Shown: one piece after another, positions 30,442-40,904 of the stretch
Layout: each line of letters starts with the position of its first letter
How positions within the stretch are numbered: position 1 is the first letter of the stretch
NCBI GenBank assembly: GCA_020632715.1
Contig: JACKFA010000001.1
Coordinates: 930,001 to 994,000 of the forward strand
Length of the DNA stretch: 64,000 nucleotides
Reading direction: 5' to 3'
Source: Deltaproteobacteria bacterium
GTDB lineage: Bacteria; Myxococcota_A; UBA9042; PHBI01
Translations under genes and position numbers: made by a program
The notes under the pieces: generated by a model
Told to the model about the DNA's origin: nothing
Database searches by the model: none
The model's input: the letters and a program-made list of their open reading frames with translations, nothing else

Positions 30442-31248
30442 CTACTCGACGTCCGCGCCGACCGTGAAGGCGCTCATGAGCGCGGCCTTGAAGGCCGTCG
30501 CGTCGACGCCGCCCTGCCCGCCGAGCATCCGCGCGACGCTCCGGAGCTGACGCGCGATGGTGCGGTCCGACCCGCCGAACTCCGCGTCCGCCTCGAACAT
30601 CGTCGCGAGGGGCCCGGCCATCGCGAGGTAGGCGTCGTCGACGCCCCCCTCGTCCATCGTCGCGGCGAGGAGCGAGAGCCCGAACCAGACGCCCGCGGCG
30701 AAGTAGCCGTGCGCGCGCGCGGGGCCGGCGGCGATCCCCTCGTTCGCGCCCATGAGCGCGGCGCCGAGCGCGGCCGGGTCGAGCTCGCCGCCCTTCGCGG
30801 AGGCGATGAAGCGGTCGACCGCCTTCACGACGCCCGGCGCGAGCGGGGCCATCGCGTCGCGCCCGGCGACGAGCTTGTCGACGACCTGCGCGAGCTGCGC
30901 CGGATCGTCGCTCACCGTCGGCAGCGAGCCGAGGAGGAAGCCGTACTGCATGAGCTGCACGTCCGCCGAGGTGGAGCGCCCCGCGAAGGCGAAGCCGCCG
31001 TCGGTGTCGAGCGACACGAGCGCCCCGGGAGGCGCGATCCCGCGGCCCTCGCCGCGCGCGGCCATCGCGGCGACGCGGCCGTAGGCGAGCTCGCGGCTCT
31101 CCCCGACGGCGAGCACGGGCAGGACGCCGACCGTCTTCGCGGTCAGGAGCGCCGCGTCCGAGGGGGGCGCGGGCTCCGCGGCGAGCGCGGTCGAGGCGCC
31201 GACGGGGGTTACGATGAGGAGGACGGCGACGAGGGCGCGAAGGGACAT
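30442..31248 (-). CDS. Exported protein, paralogue of the next gene
   Basis: The protein has 268 residues with a Sec signal peptide (about 1-23). It shares the whole layout with the 281-residue protein at 31477-32322: a GVLPVLAxGxSRxxAYxRVAA motif near residue 40-60, GFAFAG, a VQLMQYGFLLGSLPT helix, GPARAHGYFAAGVWFGLSLLAA, and a C-terminal FGGSDRTIARQLRSV. The family is not one I recognise. The two genes look like a tandem duplication. The protein is mostly helical and likely periplasmic. It is separated from its paralogue by a transcription terminator, so it has its own promoter or depends on read-through. Confidence 0.8.
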   Translation of the reverse strand: MSLRALVAVLLIVTPVGASTALAAEPAPPSDAALLTAKTVGVLPVLAVGESRELAYGRVAAMAARGEGRGIAPPGALVSLDTDGGFAFAGRSTSADVQLMQYGFLLGSLPTVSDDPAQLAQVVDKLVAGRDAMAPLAPGVVKAVDRFIASAKGGELDPAALGAALMGANEGIAAGPARAHGYFAAGVWFGLSLLAATMDEGGVDDAYLAMAGPLATMFEADAEFGGSDRTIARQLRSVARMLGGQGGVDATAFKAALMSAFTVGADVE

Positions 31249-31390
31249 GAGCGAGGTCTCCCGGTGGGGTCGAGGTTCGGCGCGGCCGCGGTGTCCGTGG
31301 CCACGCGTCGAGGGACGCGCGCGCCCTCGGCGCTTGAAATCCCCGCCTCTCTTTTCCCGCGACGACCCCTCCGCGACCCATGCTGCACTG

Positions 31391-31430
31391 CAACAAAGAA
31401 AAGGCCCGCCACGGCATCCCGGGCGGGCCT
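31391..31430 (-). terminator. Rho-independent terminator
   Basis: On the minus strand a 9-bp GC-rich stem (AGGCCCGCC/GGCGGGCCT, 31430-31422 with 31410-31402) with an 11-nt loop is followed by TTTTCTTTGTTG. It lies about 47 nt after the stop of the gene at 31477-32322. A further, outer inverted repeat (ATGCTGCACTGCA at 31380-31392 with TGCAGCGCAGCAT at 31440-31452, one mismatch) encloses it, so the full structure is about 73 nt long. Confidence 0.88.
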
Positions 31431-31476
31431 CACCTTGGGTGCAGCGCAGCATTCCTGCCGCGCCGTCACGCGCGCG

Positions 31477-32322
31477 TCACTCGATCGCGCCGCCGCCGCC
31501 ATCGCCCTGCGGCGGCTCGTCCGGCTTCACGTCGGCGATCTTCGCGAGCGCCTGCAGGTACGCCTGCTGGTCGACCTTGCCGTTCGTGAAGGTCTTCGTG
31601 ACGCCGCGGAGCACCGTCGCGAGCTTCCGGTCGGCGCCGCCGAACTGCGCGTCCTCCTCGAGCATGACCGCGAGCGGCCCGGACATCGCGAGGAACGACT
31701 GATCCGCCTCGCCGATGGCCGCCGCGAGCATCGACAGCCCGAGCCAGAGCCCCGACGCGAAGTAGCCGTGCGCCCGCGCCGGCCCGTCGGCGATCCCCTT
31801 CTCGGCGGCCATCAGCGCGTTCGCGAGCTGCCCCGGATCGAGCTTCCCGGCCTTCGCGCTCGCGACGAACGCGTCGACCGCCTTCACGACCTCGGGCGAC
31901 AGCGGCGCCAACGCCTCGCGCGACTGCTCGAGCGCCGCGACGGACTTCGCCATCGCGGCGGGGTCGTTCGCGTCGGTCGGGAGCGCGCCGAGCATGAACG
32001 CGTACTGCATCACGAGGATGTCGCTCATCTCCGCGCTGCCGGCGAACGCGAAGCCGCCGCCGGCGCCGTCCATCGAGACGAACCCGCTCGGCGCGGCCAC
32101 GGGCTTCGCGGCCTCGCCGCCGAGCGCGAGCGCCGCCACCCGCTGGTAGGCGTCCCGCCGCGAGAGCCCCGGCGCGAGCACCGGCAGGACGCCCACCGGC
32201 TTCACCCCGAGGAACTCGCTGTCCGGAGGAGCCCCGCCCTCGGCGAGCGCCGGAGCCGCGAGCGCCGAGACCGCGAGGACCGCGACCAGCGCGCCGTTCA
32301 TGAGCTGCTTCATCGTCTTCAT
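31477..32322 (-). CDS. Exported protein, co-transcribed with serine protease; paralogue of 30442-31248
   Basis: The protein has 281 residues. A signal peptide (about 1-27, ending APALAEG) is followed by the same domain as its neighbour, with the motifs VGVLPVLAPGLSRRDAYQRV, GPARAHGYFASGLWLGLSML and FGGADRKLATVLRGV. The tail is Pro/Gly-rich. The start codon overlaps the stop of the protease gene (TGATG, 32324-32320), so the two are translationally coupled and may work together in the periplasm. It could be a substrate, inhibitor or chaperone of the protease; the sequence does not decide. No database family is recalled. Confidence 0.82.
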   Translation of the reverse strand: MKTMKQLMNGALVAVLAVSALAAPALAEGGAPPDSEFLGVKPVGVLPVLAPGLSRRDAYQRVAALALGGEAAKPVAAPSGFVSMDGAGGGFAFAGSAEMSDILVMQYAFMLGALPTDANDPAAMAKSVAALEQSREALAPLSPEVVKAVDAFVASAKAGKLDPGQLANALMAAEKGIADGPARAHGYFASGLWLGLSMLAAAIGEADQSFLAMSGPLAVMLEEDAQFGGADRKLATVLRGVTKTFTNGKVDQQAYLQALAKIADVKPDEPPQGDGGGGAIE

Positions 32323-33368
32323 CAGTGAATCCCCTTCTCCCAGGCGATCTCGCCGGCCCCGATGACGCCACAGACCTTGGCCGGGCCGCCCTCGGGCGCC
32401 ACCACGACCAGCTCGTACGGGCCGCTCCCGGAGAGCGAGAACGGCAGGTAGACCTCGCCCTTGAACGCGGCCTTCCAGATGACCTCCTGCGTGCCGCGCA
32501 CGAGCCCGGTGTGCAGCACCGCGGCCGCGTCGGCGGGCTTGATGTAGGCGAGGATGTCGGTCGCCCGCGGCGCGTTGAACGAGATCTTGTAGGACTCGCC
32601 CGGCGCGAGGCAGAACTCGCGCTGGCCCCAGATGTTCGCGAAGCGGCCGATGTTCGGCAGCGTGAAGAGGTCGCCGAGCGCGACGCCCTGCGCCTTCCGC
32701 GCCTGCGCCACGATCTCCTGGATGCGCCACGCGGCCGTCGCGATCTTCGTGTCGAGGCTCGGGGAGCCCGAGTGGTGGATCCCCATGACCTTGTGCTCGG
32801 CCTTGTCGTAGATGGCGCTGCCCGACGACCCGCCCACGACCGACGCGTTGTGGAGGATCATCTCCATCCCGGGGTCGCCGAGGACGTTCGTGACGCGGCC
32901 GTCGAAGAAGCCGAGGCCGAGCCCGCCGGAGTTGCCGACCATCATGATCTCGTGGCCGCGCAGGTCCTTCGGGTGGTCGGGCCGGTCGATGAACGTGACG
33001 CCGTCCTTGTCGCCCTCGCGGTCGGCGCGGAGGATCGCGATGTCGCCGGCGCGATCGAGGGCCACGATGGTGTCGAAGTGGTACTTGTTGCCGTCGTCGT
33101 CGACGCCGACGAGGCGCAGGGCGCGCGTGGCGACGTGGGCGTTCGTCGCGAGCAGGCGGTGGTCGATCCAGAAGCCCGTGCCGACCCAGCCGGCCTTCGC
33201 GAGCTTGTCGCCGTCCATCGTGATGCCCTCGGCCTCGACCGCGACCGTGGACTCGGTCCAGCTCGGGGTCGACGCGCAGCCGCTCGCGGCGACGGCCCCG
33301 AGCAGCGCCAGCGCGGCGAGCGCGGGCCCGGCTCCGGTTCCGAAGCGGAAGTGGATCTCTCTCCTCAT
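32322..33368 (-). CDS. Trypsin-like serine protease, lipoprotein
   Basis: The protein has 348 residues. A lipoprotein signal ends at Cys31 (AASGC). The protease domain shows all three catalytic residues: His78 (TNAHVA), Asp109 (RAGDIAIL) and Ser182 (VVGGSSGSAIY). This is the chymotrypsin/HtrA-like fold without a PDZ domain. A C-terminal region of about 120 residues (from about 230) is beta-rich and not recognised; it may bind substrate. ATG 33368 has GGAGG 5 nt upstream. It is the first gene of an operon with the exported protein that follows. The product sits in the periplasm, tethered to a membrane. Confidence 0.9.
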   Translation of the reverse strand: MRREIHFRFGTGAGPALAALALLGAVAASGCASTPSWTESTVAVEAEGITMDGDKLAKAGWVGTGFWIDHRLLATNAHVATRALRLVGVDDDGNKYHFDTIVALDRAGDIAILRADREGDKDGVTFIDRPDHPKDLRGHEIMMVGNSGGLGLGFFDGRVTNVLGDPGMEMILHNASVVGGSSGSAIYDKAEHKVMGIHHSGSPSLDTKIATAAWRIQEIVAQARKAQGVALGDLFTLPNIGRFANIWGQREFCLAPGESYKISFNAPRATDILAYIKPADAAAVLHTGLVRGTQEVIWKAAFKGEVYLPFSLSGSGPYELVVVAPEGGPAKVCGVIGAGEIAWEKGIH

Positions 33369-33539
33369 GGTGCCTCCGGGGGTGCGCCGCCCCCCTTCGC
33401 GAGGAGGGACGGCCGAGACGCGTTGTCGTGAAACGTGCTCGACGCTATCACCGCGCCCGGGCCCTTACAATCGCGCCCGGACGCGCCCGCGGACGCGCTC
33501 GCCTGGCCGTCGGCGGAAAGCTCCGGTAGAACCGTGCCC

Positions 33540-34499
33540 ATGCCGAACGCGCTCCTCCGGCTCGCCCTCGCCGGCGCGGCCGCGGCCGCCCTCACCGCGT
33601 GCGGGGCGACCGCGCCCGCCCCCCTCCCCGACCGCACGCCGCGCGCGGGACCCGAGGCCGCGCCCTGGACGCGCCCCGTCGATCTGGTCGCGGCCGATCT
33701 CGACGCCCTGCGCGATCCCGCCTCCCCCGGCTTCTACGCCGCCGCGATCGCCGCCCACGGCCGGATCCGCGAGCTCGCCTGGCGCTGGCGCGGCTGGGAG
33801 CACGCCGCCCGCGTCGACGCCCGCGGCGACGCCGTCGAGCACGACCTCCGCCCCGGTCCGTCGCGCGAGCGCGGCGGGAGCCGCACCGTCCGCTGGGAGC
33901 GCGACCCCGACGGGCGCGTGCTCGCCCGGGTCGAGACCACGTTCCGCGGCGACGCCGTCGACGCCCGCGTGTACGCCGACGACGGCGCCGGGGGGCGCCT
34001 CGTGACCCGCTCGCGCACGGGGCCCGGGCGCGGCCCGTCGCTCCGCTACGACTACGCCTACGACGACGCCGGGCGCCTCGCGACCGTCACGACCTGCCTC
34101 GTCGACGACGGCGCCGCCGCCGTGCAGGACGTCGCCCACTACCGCTACGACGCCGCCGGCCGCCCCGTCGCCGTCGACGGCGCCGGCGCCGCGACGCTCC
34201 GCTGGGACGACCGCGGGCGCCTCCTCGCGCTCGAGACCGAGCTCGGCCGTCGCTGGGAGCTCCGCTGGTCGGCCGCCGGGACCCTCGCGGAGCTCGTCTA
34301 CGAGGACCGCTTCAGCGCGCCGCGGCCCGCGCGCGCCAGCGTCCGCTTCGACCCGCGCGGCCTCCCCGAGCAGCTCACGGAGGCCGGCGGCCCCGGCGCG
34401 AGCTGCGCCTTCCGCCGCGACGACGGCGTCGTCGTGGGCGCGCTCTGCGCGAGCGGCGAGGAGCTCTCCGTCGGCTACGAGGTCCTCCCCCCGGAGTGA
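33540..34499 (+). CDS. Lipoprotein with RHS/YD-like repeats
   Basis: The protein has 319 residues. The lipoprotein signal ends at Cys21 (LTAC). The rest is rich in beta strands with repeats of YD type (YDYAYDDAGRLATVTT, YRYDAAGRPVAVDG, LRWDDRGRLLALET), the units found in RHS and teneurin-like shells. There are too few repeats to form a full RHS cocoon. The protein is outer-membrane or periplasmic and its role is unknown. It diverges from the protease operon across a 171-nt gap and is followed at 69 nt by the secreted HExxH protein. Confidence 0.78.
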   Translation: MPNALLRLALAGAAAAALTACGATAPAPLPDRTPRAGPEAAPWTRPVDLVAADLDALRDPASPGFYAAAIAAHGRIRELAWRWRGWEHAARVDARGDAVEHDLRPGPSRERGGSRTVRWERDPDGRVLARVETTFRGDAVDARVYADDGAGGRLVTRSRTGPGRGPSLRYDYAYDDAGRLATVTTCLVDDGAAAVQDVAHYRYDAAGRPVAVDGAGAATLRWDDRGRLLALETELGRRWELRWSAAGTLAELVYEDRFSAPRPARASVRFDPRGLPEQLTEAGGPGASCAFRRDDGVVVGALCASGEELSVGYEVLPPE

Positions 34500-34568
34500 G
34501 CGCGCGCGCCGCCGCGTTTTCGAGAACCGCCCCCTGATCCGTCCCTCGTCGAGACGAGGAGATCCCCG

Positions 34569-36428
34569 ATGAAGCCGAACGCGCCCCCGCTCCACGCCCT
34601 GCTCGCGCTGACCGTCGCCGCCGTGGTGGCGGCCATGGCCCCCGGCGCCGCCCGCGCCGACGGCGAGGAGCCCCGCTGCGACGACGGCAAGCGGGCCCCG
34701 AAGGCCGCGATCTGCGGCGCCTTCGAGGCCGCCCCGCGCCTCGGCGCCGACGACGCCGTCGCGAAGAAGGTGCTGAACGTCTGGCGCCGCGTCTCGCCGC
34801 CGGTCGCGGCGCTCACGGGGCGCGAGAGCGCGCTCGCCGTGCTCGCGCCCGACGCGCTCGTCGACGGCAAGCCCTTCCCGCCGACCGCCTACATCTGCCC
34901 GGGCGCGCCGCCCACGGTCTACGTGCCCTACACGCTCGTCGAGAAGGTCTACGGCGAGGGCGCCGCCTACCCCGAGGACTTCATGGGCTTCGTGCTCGGC
35001 CACGAGCTCGGGCACCGCGTGAACGACTTCACCGCGGACGGCTGCCAGCTCGGCGCCTTCGAGCGCCCCGGCCGCGGCGTGAAGGAGGAGCAGCTCGCCG
35101 ACTTCCGCGGCGCCTTCTTCGCGGCCATCGGCGGCTACTCGACGCGCGCGCTCGCGAAGAAGAACACCGTCTCGAGCTTCCTCGAGGCCGAGTTCAAGGT
35201 GCGCGGGCGCGTCCGCGACGAGCGCCAGGAGGCGCTCCTCTCCGCGCTCGAGGACTTCGACGCCTACGAGGAGCTCTACGCCGCGGCGGTCGCCCTCACC
35301 TTCGCCGGCGAGCAGGGCACGGCGCTCCGCTTGCTCGGCTGGGCCGACGAGCTCGTCGAGGGGCGCGGCGTGCCGCTCCCCGAGCTGAAGGTCGTGCGCG
35401 CGCTCGCGCTGATGCTCGACGCGGCCGACAACGCGCCCTGGCTCGAGGCGACCGACGGCATGGGGGTCGACCTCTCGAAGCTCCGCTGCCGCGCCATCTT
35501 CGCGTCCCACACGGCGCTCGCCGAGGAGCCCGCCGGCGGGCGCCTCCGCGGCCCCGGGGAGGACCGCGAGCGCGCGCGGCGCCAGCTCCAGCTCGCGCGG
35601 CGCCTCCTCGACCGCGCCGCCGAGCTCGGCGCCGACGCGCTCGTGACCGACAGCGGGCGCGCCTGCGTCGCCTTCTACCTCGGCGAGACGGGCGACGCGC
35701 AGCGCCTCGCGGCCCGCGCCCGGCGGCGCCTCGGCACGCGCGCGCCGGCGGCCGTGAAGCGGGCGCTCGACGCGAACGACGCGCTCATCGCGTTCGGCGC
35801 GTTCCTCGCCACGACGCCGGCGCCGCCGCGGACCGACGCGGACGCGGCGAAGGCGTGGGCGAAGAAGGTCGTCGCCACGAAGAAGGCGTTCGCGGCGCAC
35901 GCCGAGCTCGCGCGCGAGGTCGACGTGCTCGCGACGTACCCCGCGCCGCCGCCGCGGACGGCCGCGACCTCGGCGATGGTGGCGTGCCCGAAGGGCGCGC
36001 GGGGCGGCACGGCGACGATCCCGCCGCCGCCTGCGTTCTCGGGGCCCGTCGGCACGTGTCCCGCGGGGACGACCCTCGTCGCGACGGTGCCGTCCCCCGA
36101 GGCGGTGGCGCGCTCGGGCACGGGGCTCGGGGTCACGACCTGCCGCGCCGCCGACGGCGCGCTCGCGACGCGCGTCCAGCTCGCGGGCGCCCTCGACCCG
36201 CCCTACGGCGACGTCGACACCGCGCTCCGCGCCGAGGAGCGCGTGCCCGCCGCGGTCGCGAAGGTCGACGCCTGGGCCTGCGGCTGCGACGCGCTCCAGC
36301 TCCAGGGGATCTCCGACACGGGCGACGAGGTCTACATGACCGCGTGCCCCGCGTACGGCGTGCCGCTCGGCGTGCTCTTCGTGAAGGAGGGCGGCGCCGT
36401 GCGGCGCGTGGTCACCGTCGGCGACTGA
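34569..36428 (+). CDS. Exported HExxH zinc metallopeptidase-like protein
   Basis: The protein has 619 residues. A signal peptide (about 1-30) is followed by a zinc protease motif HELGH at 145-149 within VLGHELGHRV. A possible third ligand sits in EEQLADF (near 173-178), spaced as in M48-like peptidases. After the catalytic region come about 250 helical residues that could form TPR-like pairs, then a C-terminal beta-rich part with several cysteines. GAGGAG precedes ATG 34569 by about 7 nt. It would act in the periplasm. Peptidase activity is inferred from the motif only; the family was not identified. Confidence 0.78.
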   Translation: MKPNAPPLHALLALTVAAVVAAMAPGAARADGEEPRCDDGKRAPKAAICGAFEAAPRLGADDAVAKKVLNVWRRVSPPVAALTGRESALAVLAPDALVDGKPFPPTAYICPGAPPTVYVPYTLVEKVYGEGAAYPEDFMGFVLGHELGHRVNDFTADGCQLGAFERPGRGVKEEQLADFRGAFFAAIGGYSTRALAKKNTVSSFLEAEFKVRGRVRDERQEALLSALEDFDAYEELYAAAVALTFAGEQGTALRLLGWADELVEGRGVPLPELKVVRALALMLDAADNAPWLEATDGMGVDLSKLRCRAIFASHTALAEEPAGGRLRGPGEDRERARRQLQLARRLLDRAAELGADALVTDSGRACVAFYLGETGDAQRLAARARRRLGTRAPAAVKRALDANDALIAFGAFLATTPAPPRTDADAAKAWAKKVVATKKAFAAHAELAREVDVLATYPAPPPRTAATSAMVACPKGARGGTATIPPPPAFSGPVGTCPAGTTLVATVPSPEAVARSGTGLGVTTCRAADGALATRVQLAGALDPPYGDVDTALRAEERVPAAVAKVDAWACGCDALQLQGISDTGDEVYMTACPAYGVPLGVLFVKEGGAVRRVVTVGD

Positions 36429-36648
36429 CCCCGCGCTCGCCCGCCCGCGAGGCGGCTCCGCGGTGGTTCGCCGGCCCCCCGGGTGACGGGCGCCCGCGCG
36501 GCCCGCGCAAAAATCCGTTCAACCGGGCGAGGTTCGCACCGATGTGCTCTCCGACGACGCGCTCGCCGAGCCTCTCGCGGTGCGCCGCCGCCGCGACGCG
36601 GTCGCGGGCTCGGTCATCGTGCGCAACAGAAGCCCCGGAGAAGCCCCC

Positions 36649-37929
36649 TTGATCAAGAAGTCGATCAACCTCCTGCGTGAGTTCTCGCTCCCGCTCATCC
36701 TCGGCGTCGTGCTCGCCGTCGTCTGGGCGAACGTCGACAGCCACGGCTACCACGAGGCCCTCCACTGGTCGCCCTTCGGCGCCCACAGCGAGCTCACGCT
36801 CCACTTCTTCTTCAACGACATCTTCATGGTCTTCTTCTTCGGCATCGCCGCGAAGGAGATCACCGAGAGCTGCCTCCCGGGCGGCGCCCTGAACCCGCCG
36901 CGCAAGGCCGTGAACCCGCTCCTCGCGACGGTCGGCGGCGTGCTCGGCCCGATCGCCGTCTACTTCGCCTGGACCGCCATCTCGGGCGACCACGCCATCG
37001 CCCGCGGCTGGGGCGTCCCGACCGCGACCGACATCGCCCTCGCCTGGCTCGTCGCGCGCCTCGTCTTCGGGAAGGGCCACCCGGCCGTCGCCTTCCTGCT
37101 CCTCCTCGCCGTCGCCGACGACGGCATCGGCCTCGGCATCATCGCCATCTTCTACCCCGACCCGAGCCACCCGGTGGAGCCGGCGTGGCTGCTCGCGGTC
37201 GCGGGCGCCATGGCGATGGCGTGGGGCATGCGGAAGCGCGGGATCACGAGCTGGATCCCCTACGTGACCGTCGCGGGCGGCGTCTCCTGGTACGCCCTCT
37301 ACTCGGCGCACCTCCACCCGGCGCTCGCGCTCGTCGCCATCGTGCCGTTCATGCCGCACGCCGCGAAGGACGAGGGCCTCTTCGAGGAGGACGCCGGCCA
37401 CGCGCACAACGACACGCTCTCGCGCTTCGAGCACGCCTTCAAGCTCCCCGTCGACCTCGGCCTCTTCGGCTTCGGCCTCATGAACGCGGGCGTCGAGCTG
37501 GGCGCCGTCGGCGACGCGACGTGGGGCGTCATGTTCGCGCTCATCATCGGCAAGACGCTCGGCGTCACGGGCTTCGCGCTCGTCGGCGACAAGCTCGGCT
37601 TCAAGCTCCCCGAGGGGATGAAGCCGAAGACGGTCGTCGCGACCGGCATGGTCGCAGCACTCGGCCTCACGGTCGCGCTCTTCGTGGCGGGCGTCGCGTT
37701 CACCGATCCGACGCTCCAGGCGGCCGCCAAGATGGGCGCCCTCGGCTCGGTCGCGGCGGTGCCGCTCGTCGTCGGGTACGCGGTGCTCTTCCGCGTCGGG
37801 CGCTTCGCGAAGACGACCGCGCAGGTCAAGAAGGCCGTGACGGGCGCCTTCCAGCGCCCGGTGCAGGCGGTGGAGGCGGCGGCGCGGCCCATCACGGGCG
37901 CGTTCCCGCGGCCCGGCCGCGAGGGGTAG
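36649..37929 (+). CDS. nhaA: Na+/H+ antiporter NhaA
   Basis: The inner-membrane protein has about 426 residues from TTG 36649 and exchanges Na+ for H+, serving pH and salt homeostasis. About twelve membrane segments are visible. NhaA family landmarks are the FFFGIAAKEI region, GVPTATDIALAWLVARLV with the ion-binding Asp, LLLLAVADDGIGLGIIAIFY with the pair of Asp residues essential for transport, and GLFGFGLMNAGV. A His/acidic loop (EDAGHAHND) lies between segments. TTG 36649 is favoured because GGAG is 8 nt upstream and the conserved helix starts directly after it; ATG 36544 would add 35 unconserved Arg-rich residues. It is convergent with the RNB gene. Confidence 0.92.
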   Translation: MIKKSINLLREFSLPLILGVVLAVVWANVDSHGYHEALHWSPFGAHSELTLHFFFNDIFMVFFFGIAAKEITESCLPGGALNPPRKAVNPLLATVGGVLGPIAVYFAWTAISGDHAIARGWGVPTATDIALAWLVARLVFGKGHPAVAFLLLLAVADDGIGLGIIAIFYPDPSHPVEPAWLLAVAGAMAMAWGMRKRGITSWIPYVTVAGGVSWYALYSAHLHPALALVAIVPFMPHAAKDEGLFEEDAGHAHNDTLSRFEHAFKLPVDLGLFGFGLMNAGVELGAVGDATWGVMFALIIGKTLGVTGFALVGDKLGFKLPEGMKPKTVVATGMVAALGLTVALFVAGVAFTDPTLQAAAKMGALGSVAAVPLVVGYAVLFRVGRFAKTTAQVKKAVTGAFQRPVQAVEAAARPITGAFPRPGREG

Positions 37930-37937
37930 GAGCCTGG

Positions 37938-39710
37938 CTACCGGGGGACGAGGAGCCAGCGGCGGCGGGCGTCGTCGCGGCCCTCGACCCGGAGCCGGAT
38001 CCGGTCGCCGACGCGCAGCGCGCGCTCGGCGCCGCCCGGGCCGACGAGCGAGGCGCGGGCGTGGTCCTCGACGCGGAGCGTGGCGCCGATGGCCTGCGCG
38101 ACGTCCTTCAGGTAGACCTTGACCTCGAGGGGCGGGTCGTCGAGCTGGACGTAGAGGCGGTCGTCGCTGAGGCCGAGGACGAGCCCGTCGCGCGCGGGGC
38201 GGTCGGCGATGGGGGCGGCGAGGTCGGCGGCGAAGAGCTCGTCGATGACGAGGAGGTTCGCCTCCTTGGTGAGCTGCCGCTGGAGCTCCTTCGCGCGGTT
38301 CGCGGCGTCGATGATCCGCGGCTGGAGGGCCTCGTCGCCGGGCTCCTCGTCACCGCGCAGGAGGTCGAGCGCCTCCTTGTGGGTGAAGATCCCGACGACC
38401 TCGCGCATGGGCGAGGAGAAGCGCGCGTAGACGGGCGCGCCGACGCCGTAGTGGAGGCCGGGCTCCGCCTGGAAGGTGGAGCGCGCGTTGGTCATGAGGG
38501 CCTGCCGGTTGATGGCGGCGTAGACGGGCTCGGTGTCGCCGCCCTGCGGGAGGCGGTCGAGGTAGTCGGCGAGGCTCTCGCCGGGCCCCTTCTTGTTGGG
38601 GCGGCGGCGCCAGCGCCAGACCTTCGGCGGGAGGCCGTGCGCCGCGACGATGTCGGCGATGACCTCCTCGAGGTGGCCGAGCTCGGGCTCGCTCGGCGGG
38701 CGGTGCACGCGGAAGATGGCGCGCACGCCGTTCCCGTGGGCGGACGCGAGGAGCTTCGCCCCCTCGATGTTGCAGAGGAGCGAGATCTGCTCGTTGTACC
38801 GCTCGGTCTTGTTCCGCGGGTCGTCGACGGCGACGAAGCGGGTGCCGGCGGGGGGTGAGAGGCCGACGCTGACGTTGACGCGGTTGTAGCAGACGATGTC
38901 CTTCTGCTCGGCGCGCGCGATGCGGCGGCGGCCGACGGCCTCGAGCCCGTCGAGGACGGCGGTCCAGGGCTTGCCGGCGAGCGGGTGCGCGGCGCGGTCG
39001 GCGGCGTCGTAATAGGCCTCGACGCCGTCGTAGCTGAGCTTCGCGTGGGAGCGGACGCGGGCGCGGCCGATGGCGGTGGCGGTGCAGTCGCCGCTCGCGC
39101 GGTCGACGGTCATGGTGAGGACGAGGGCGCGGCGCTCGACGTCGGGGTTCAGCGAGACGATGCCCTCGGAGAGGGCGCGGGGGAGCATGGGGGCGACGAG
39201 CCCGGGGAGGTAGTAGCTCGCGCCGCGCGCGAGGGCCTCGTCGAAGAGGACGGAGCCCGGGCGGACGTAGTAGGAGGCGTCGGCGAGGGCGTAGCGGACG
39301 ACCCAGGCGGCGCCGTCCTCGGCGCCCTCGACGTGGAGGGCCTGGTCGAGGTCGCGCGAGTCGGCGCCGTCGATGGTGACGAACGGGAGGGCGCGGAGGT
39401 CGTCGAGGGCGGGATCGTCGAGGCCCGGGGCGGCGACGAGGGCGTCGGCCTCGGCGCGCGCGGCCGGTGGGTGGTCGGGGTCGACGCCGAAGCGCTCGAG
39501 GATGCGGTAGATGGCGGCGCGGGCGGTGCCGGCGGCGGCGAGGACCGCGGTGACGGCGTGATCGCCGGCGCCGACGCGGAGGATGGCGCCGGGCTCGGCG
39601 TCGACGGGGCCGCGGAGGGCGAAGGGGGCGCCGCCGCCGAAGAGCGGGCGGGCGTTGGGGCGGCCGGCGTCGTCCGGGCCCGTGTGCTCGACGATGAGGG
39701 TCTCGCTCAT
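37938..39710 (-). CDS. RNB-domain (RNase II/R family) 3'-5' exoribonuclease
   Basis: The protein has 590 residues. The RNB catalytic motif TIDGADSRDLDQAL places Asp114, Asp120 and Asp122 at three of the four metal-binding positions; the fourth, Asp in E. coli RNase II, is Gln123. This Gln occurs in several bacterial RNase II subfamilies, so activity need not be lost. Other RNB segments are DASYYVRPGS, LPRALSEGIVSLNPDVERRAL and the SSPMREVVGIFTHKEAL stretch. A short C-terminal S1-like barrel (about 540-590) is present; the usual N-terminal cold-shock domains are reduced. It degrades structured or unstructured RNA. It is divergent from the Asp-Gly lipoprotein gene. Confidence 0.9.
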   Translation of the reverse strand: MSETLIVEHTGPDDAGRPNARPLFGGGAPFALRGPVDAEPGAILRVGAGDHAVTAVLAAAGTARAAIYRILERFGVDPDHPPAARAEADALVAAPGLDDPALDDLRALPFVTIDGADSRDLDQALHVEGAEDGAAWVVRYALADASYYVRPGSVLFDEALARGASYYLPGLVAPMLPRALSEGIVSLNPDVERRALVLTMTVDRASGDCTATAIGRARVRSHAKLSYDGVEAYYDAADRAAHPLAGKPWTAVLDGLEAVGRRRIARAEQKDIVCYNRVNVSVGLSPPAGTRFVAVDDPRNKTERYNEQISLLCNIEGAKLLASAHGNGVRAIFRVHRPPSEPELGHLEEVIADIVAAHGLPPKVWRWRRRPNKKGPGESLADYLDRLPQGGDTEPVYAAINRQALMTNARSTFQAEPGLHYGVGAPVYARFSSPMREVVGIFTHKEALDLLRGDEEPGDEALQPRIIDAANRAKELQRQLTKEANLLVIDELFAADLAAPIADRPARDGLVLGLSDDRLYVQLDDPPLEVKVYLKDVAQAIGATLRVEDHARASLVGPGGAERALRVGDRIRLRVEGRDDARRRWLLVPR

Positions 39711-39822
39711 GCCGTCTCCGTGCGGCGGGGTGACGGGGCGGGACGGTAGCACGTCGGATCGGCTTGTGCGCGCGGTGTGCCGTTCGTTATAGCGGGCGAC
39801 GGGTGGCGCGGGAGGCTGGACG

Positions 39823-40827
<1,005 letters not shown>

Positions 40828-40904
40828 CGGCGGCCCGCCGCGCCGGGGCGAGCGCTCGCTCGCGGATGCTACCCAGCGTCCGCGCCGCGGTGTAGGGTCC
40901 GCCC

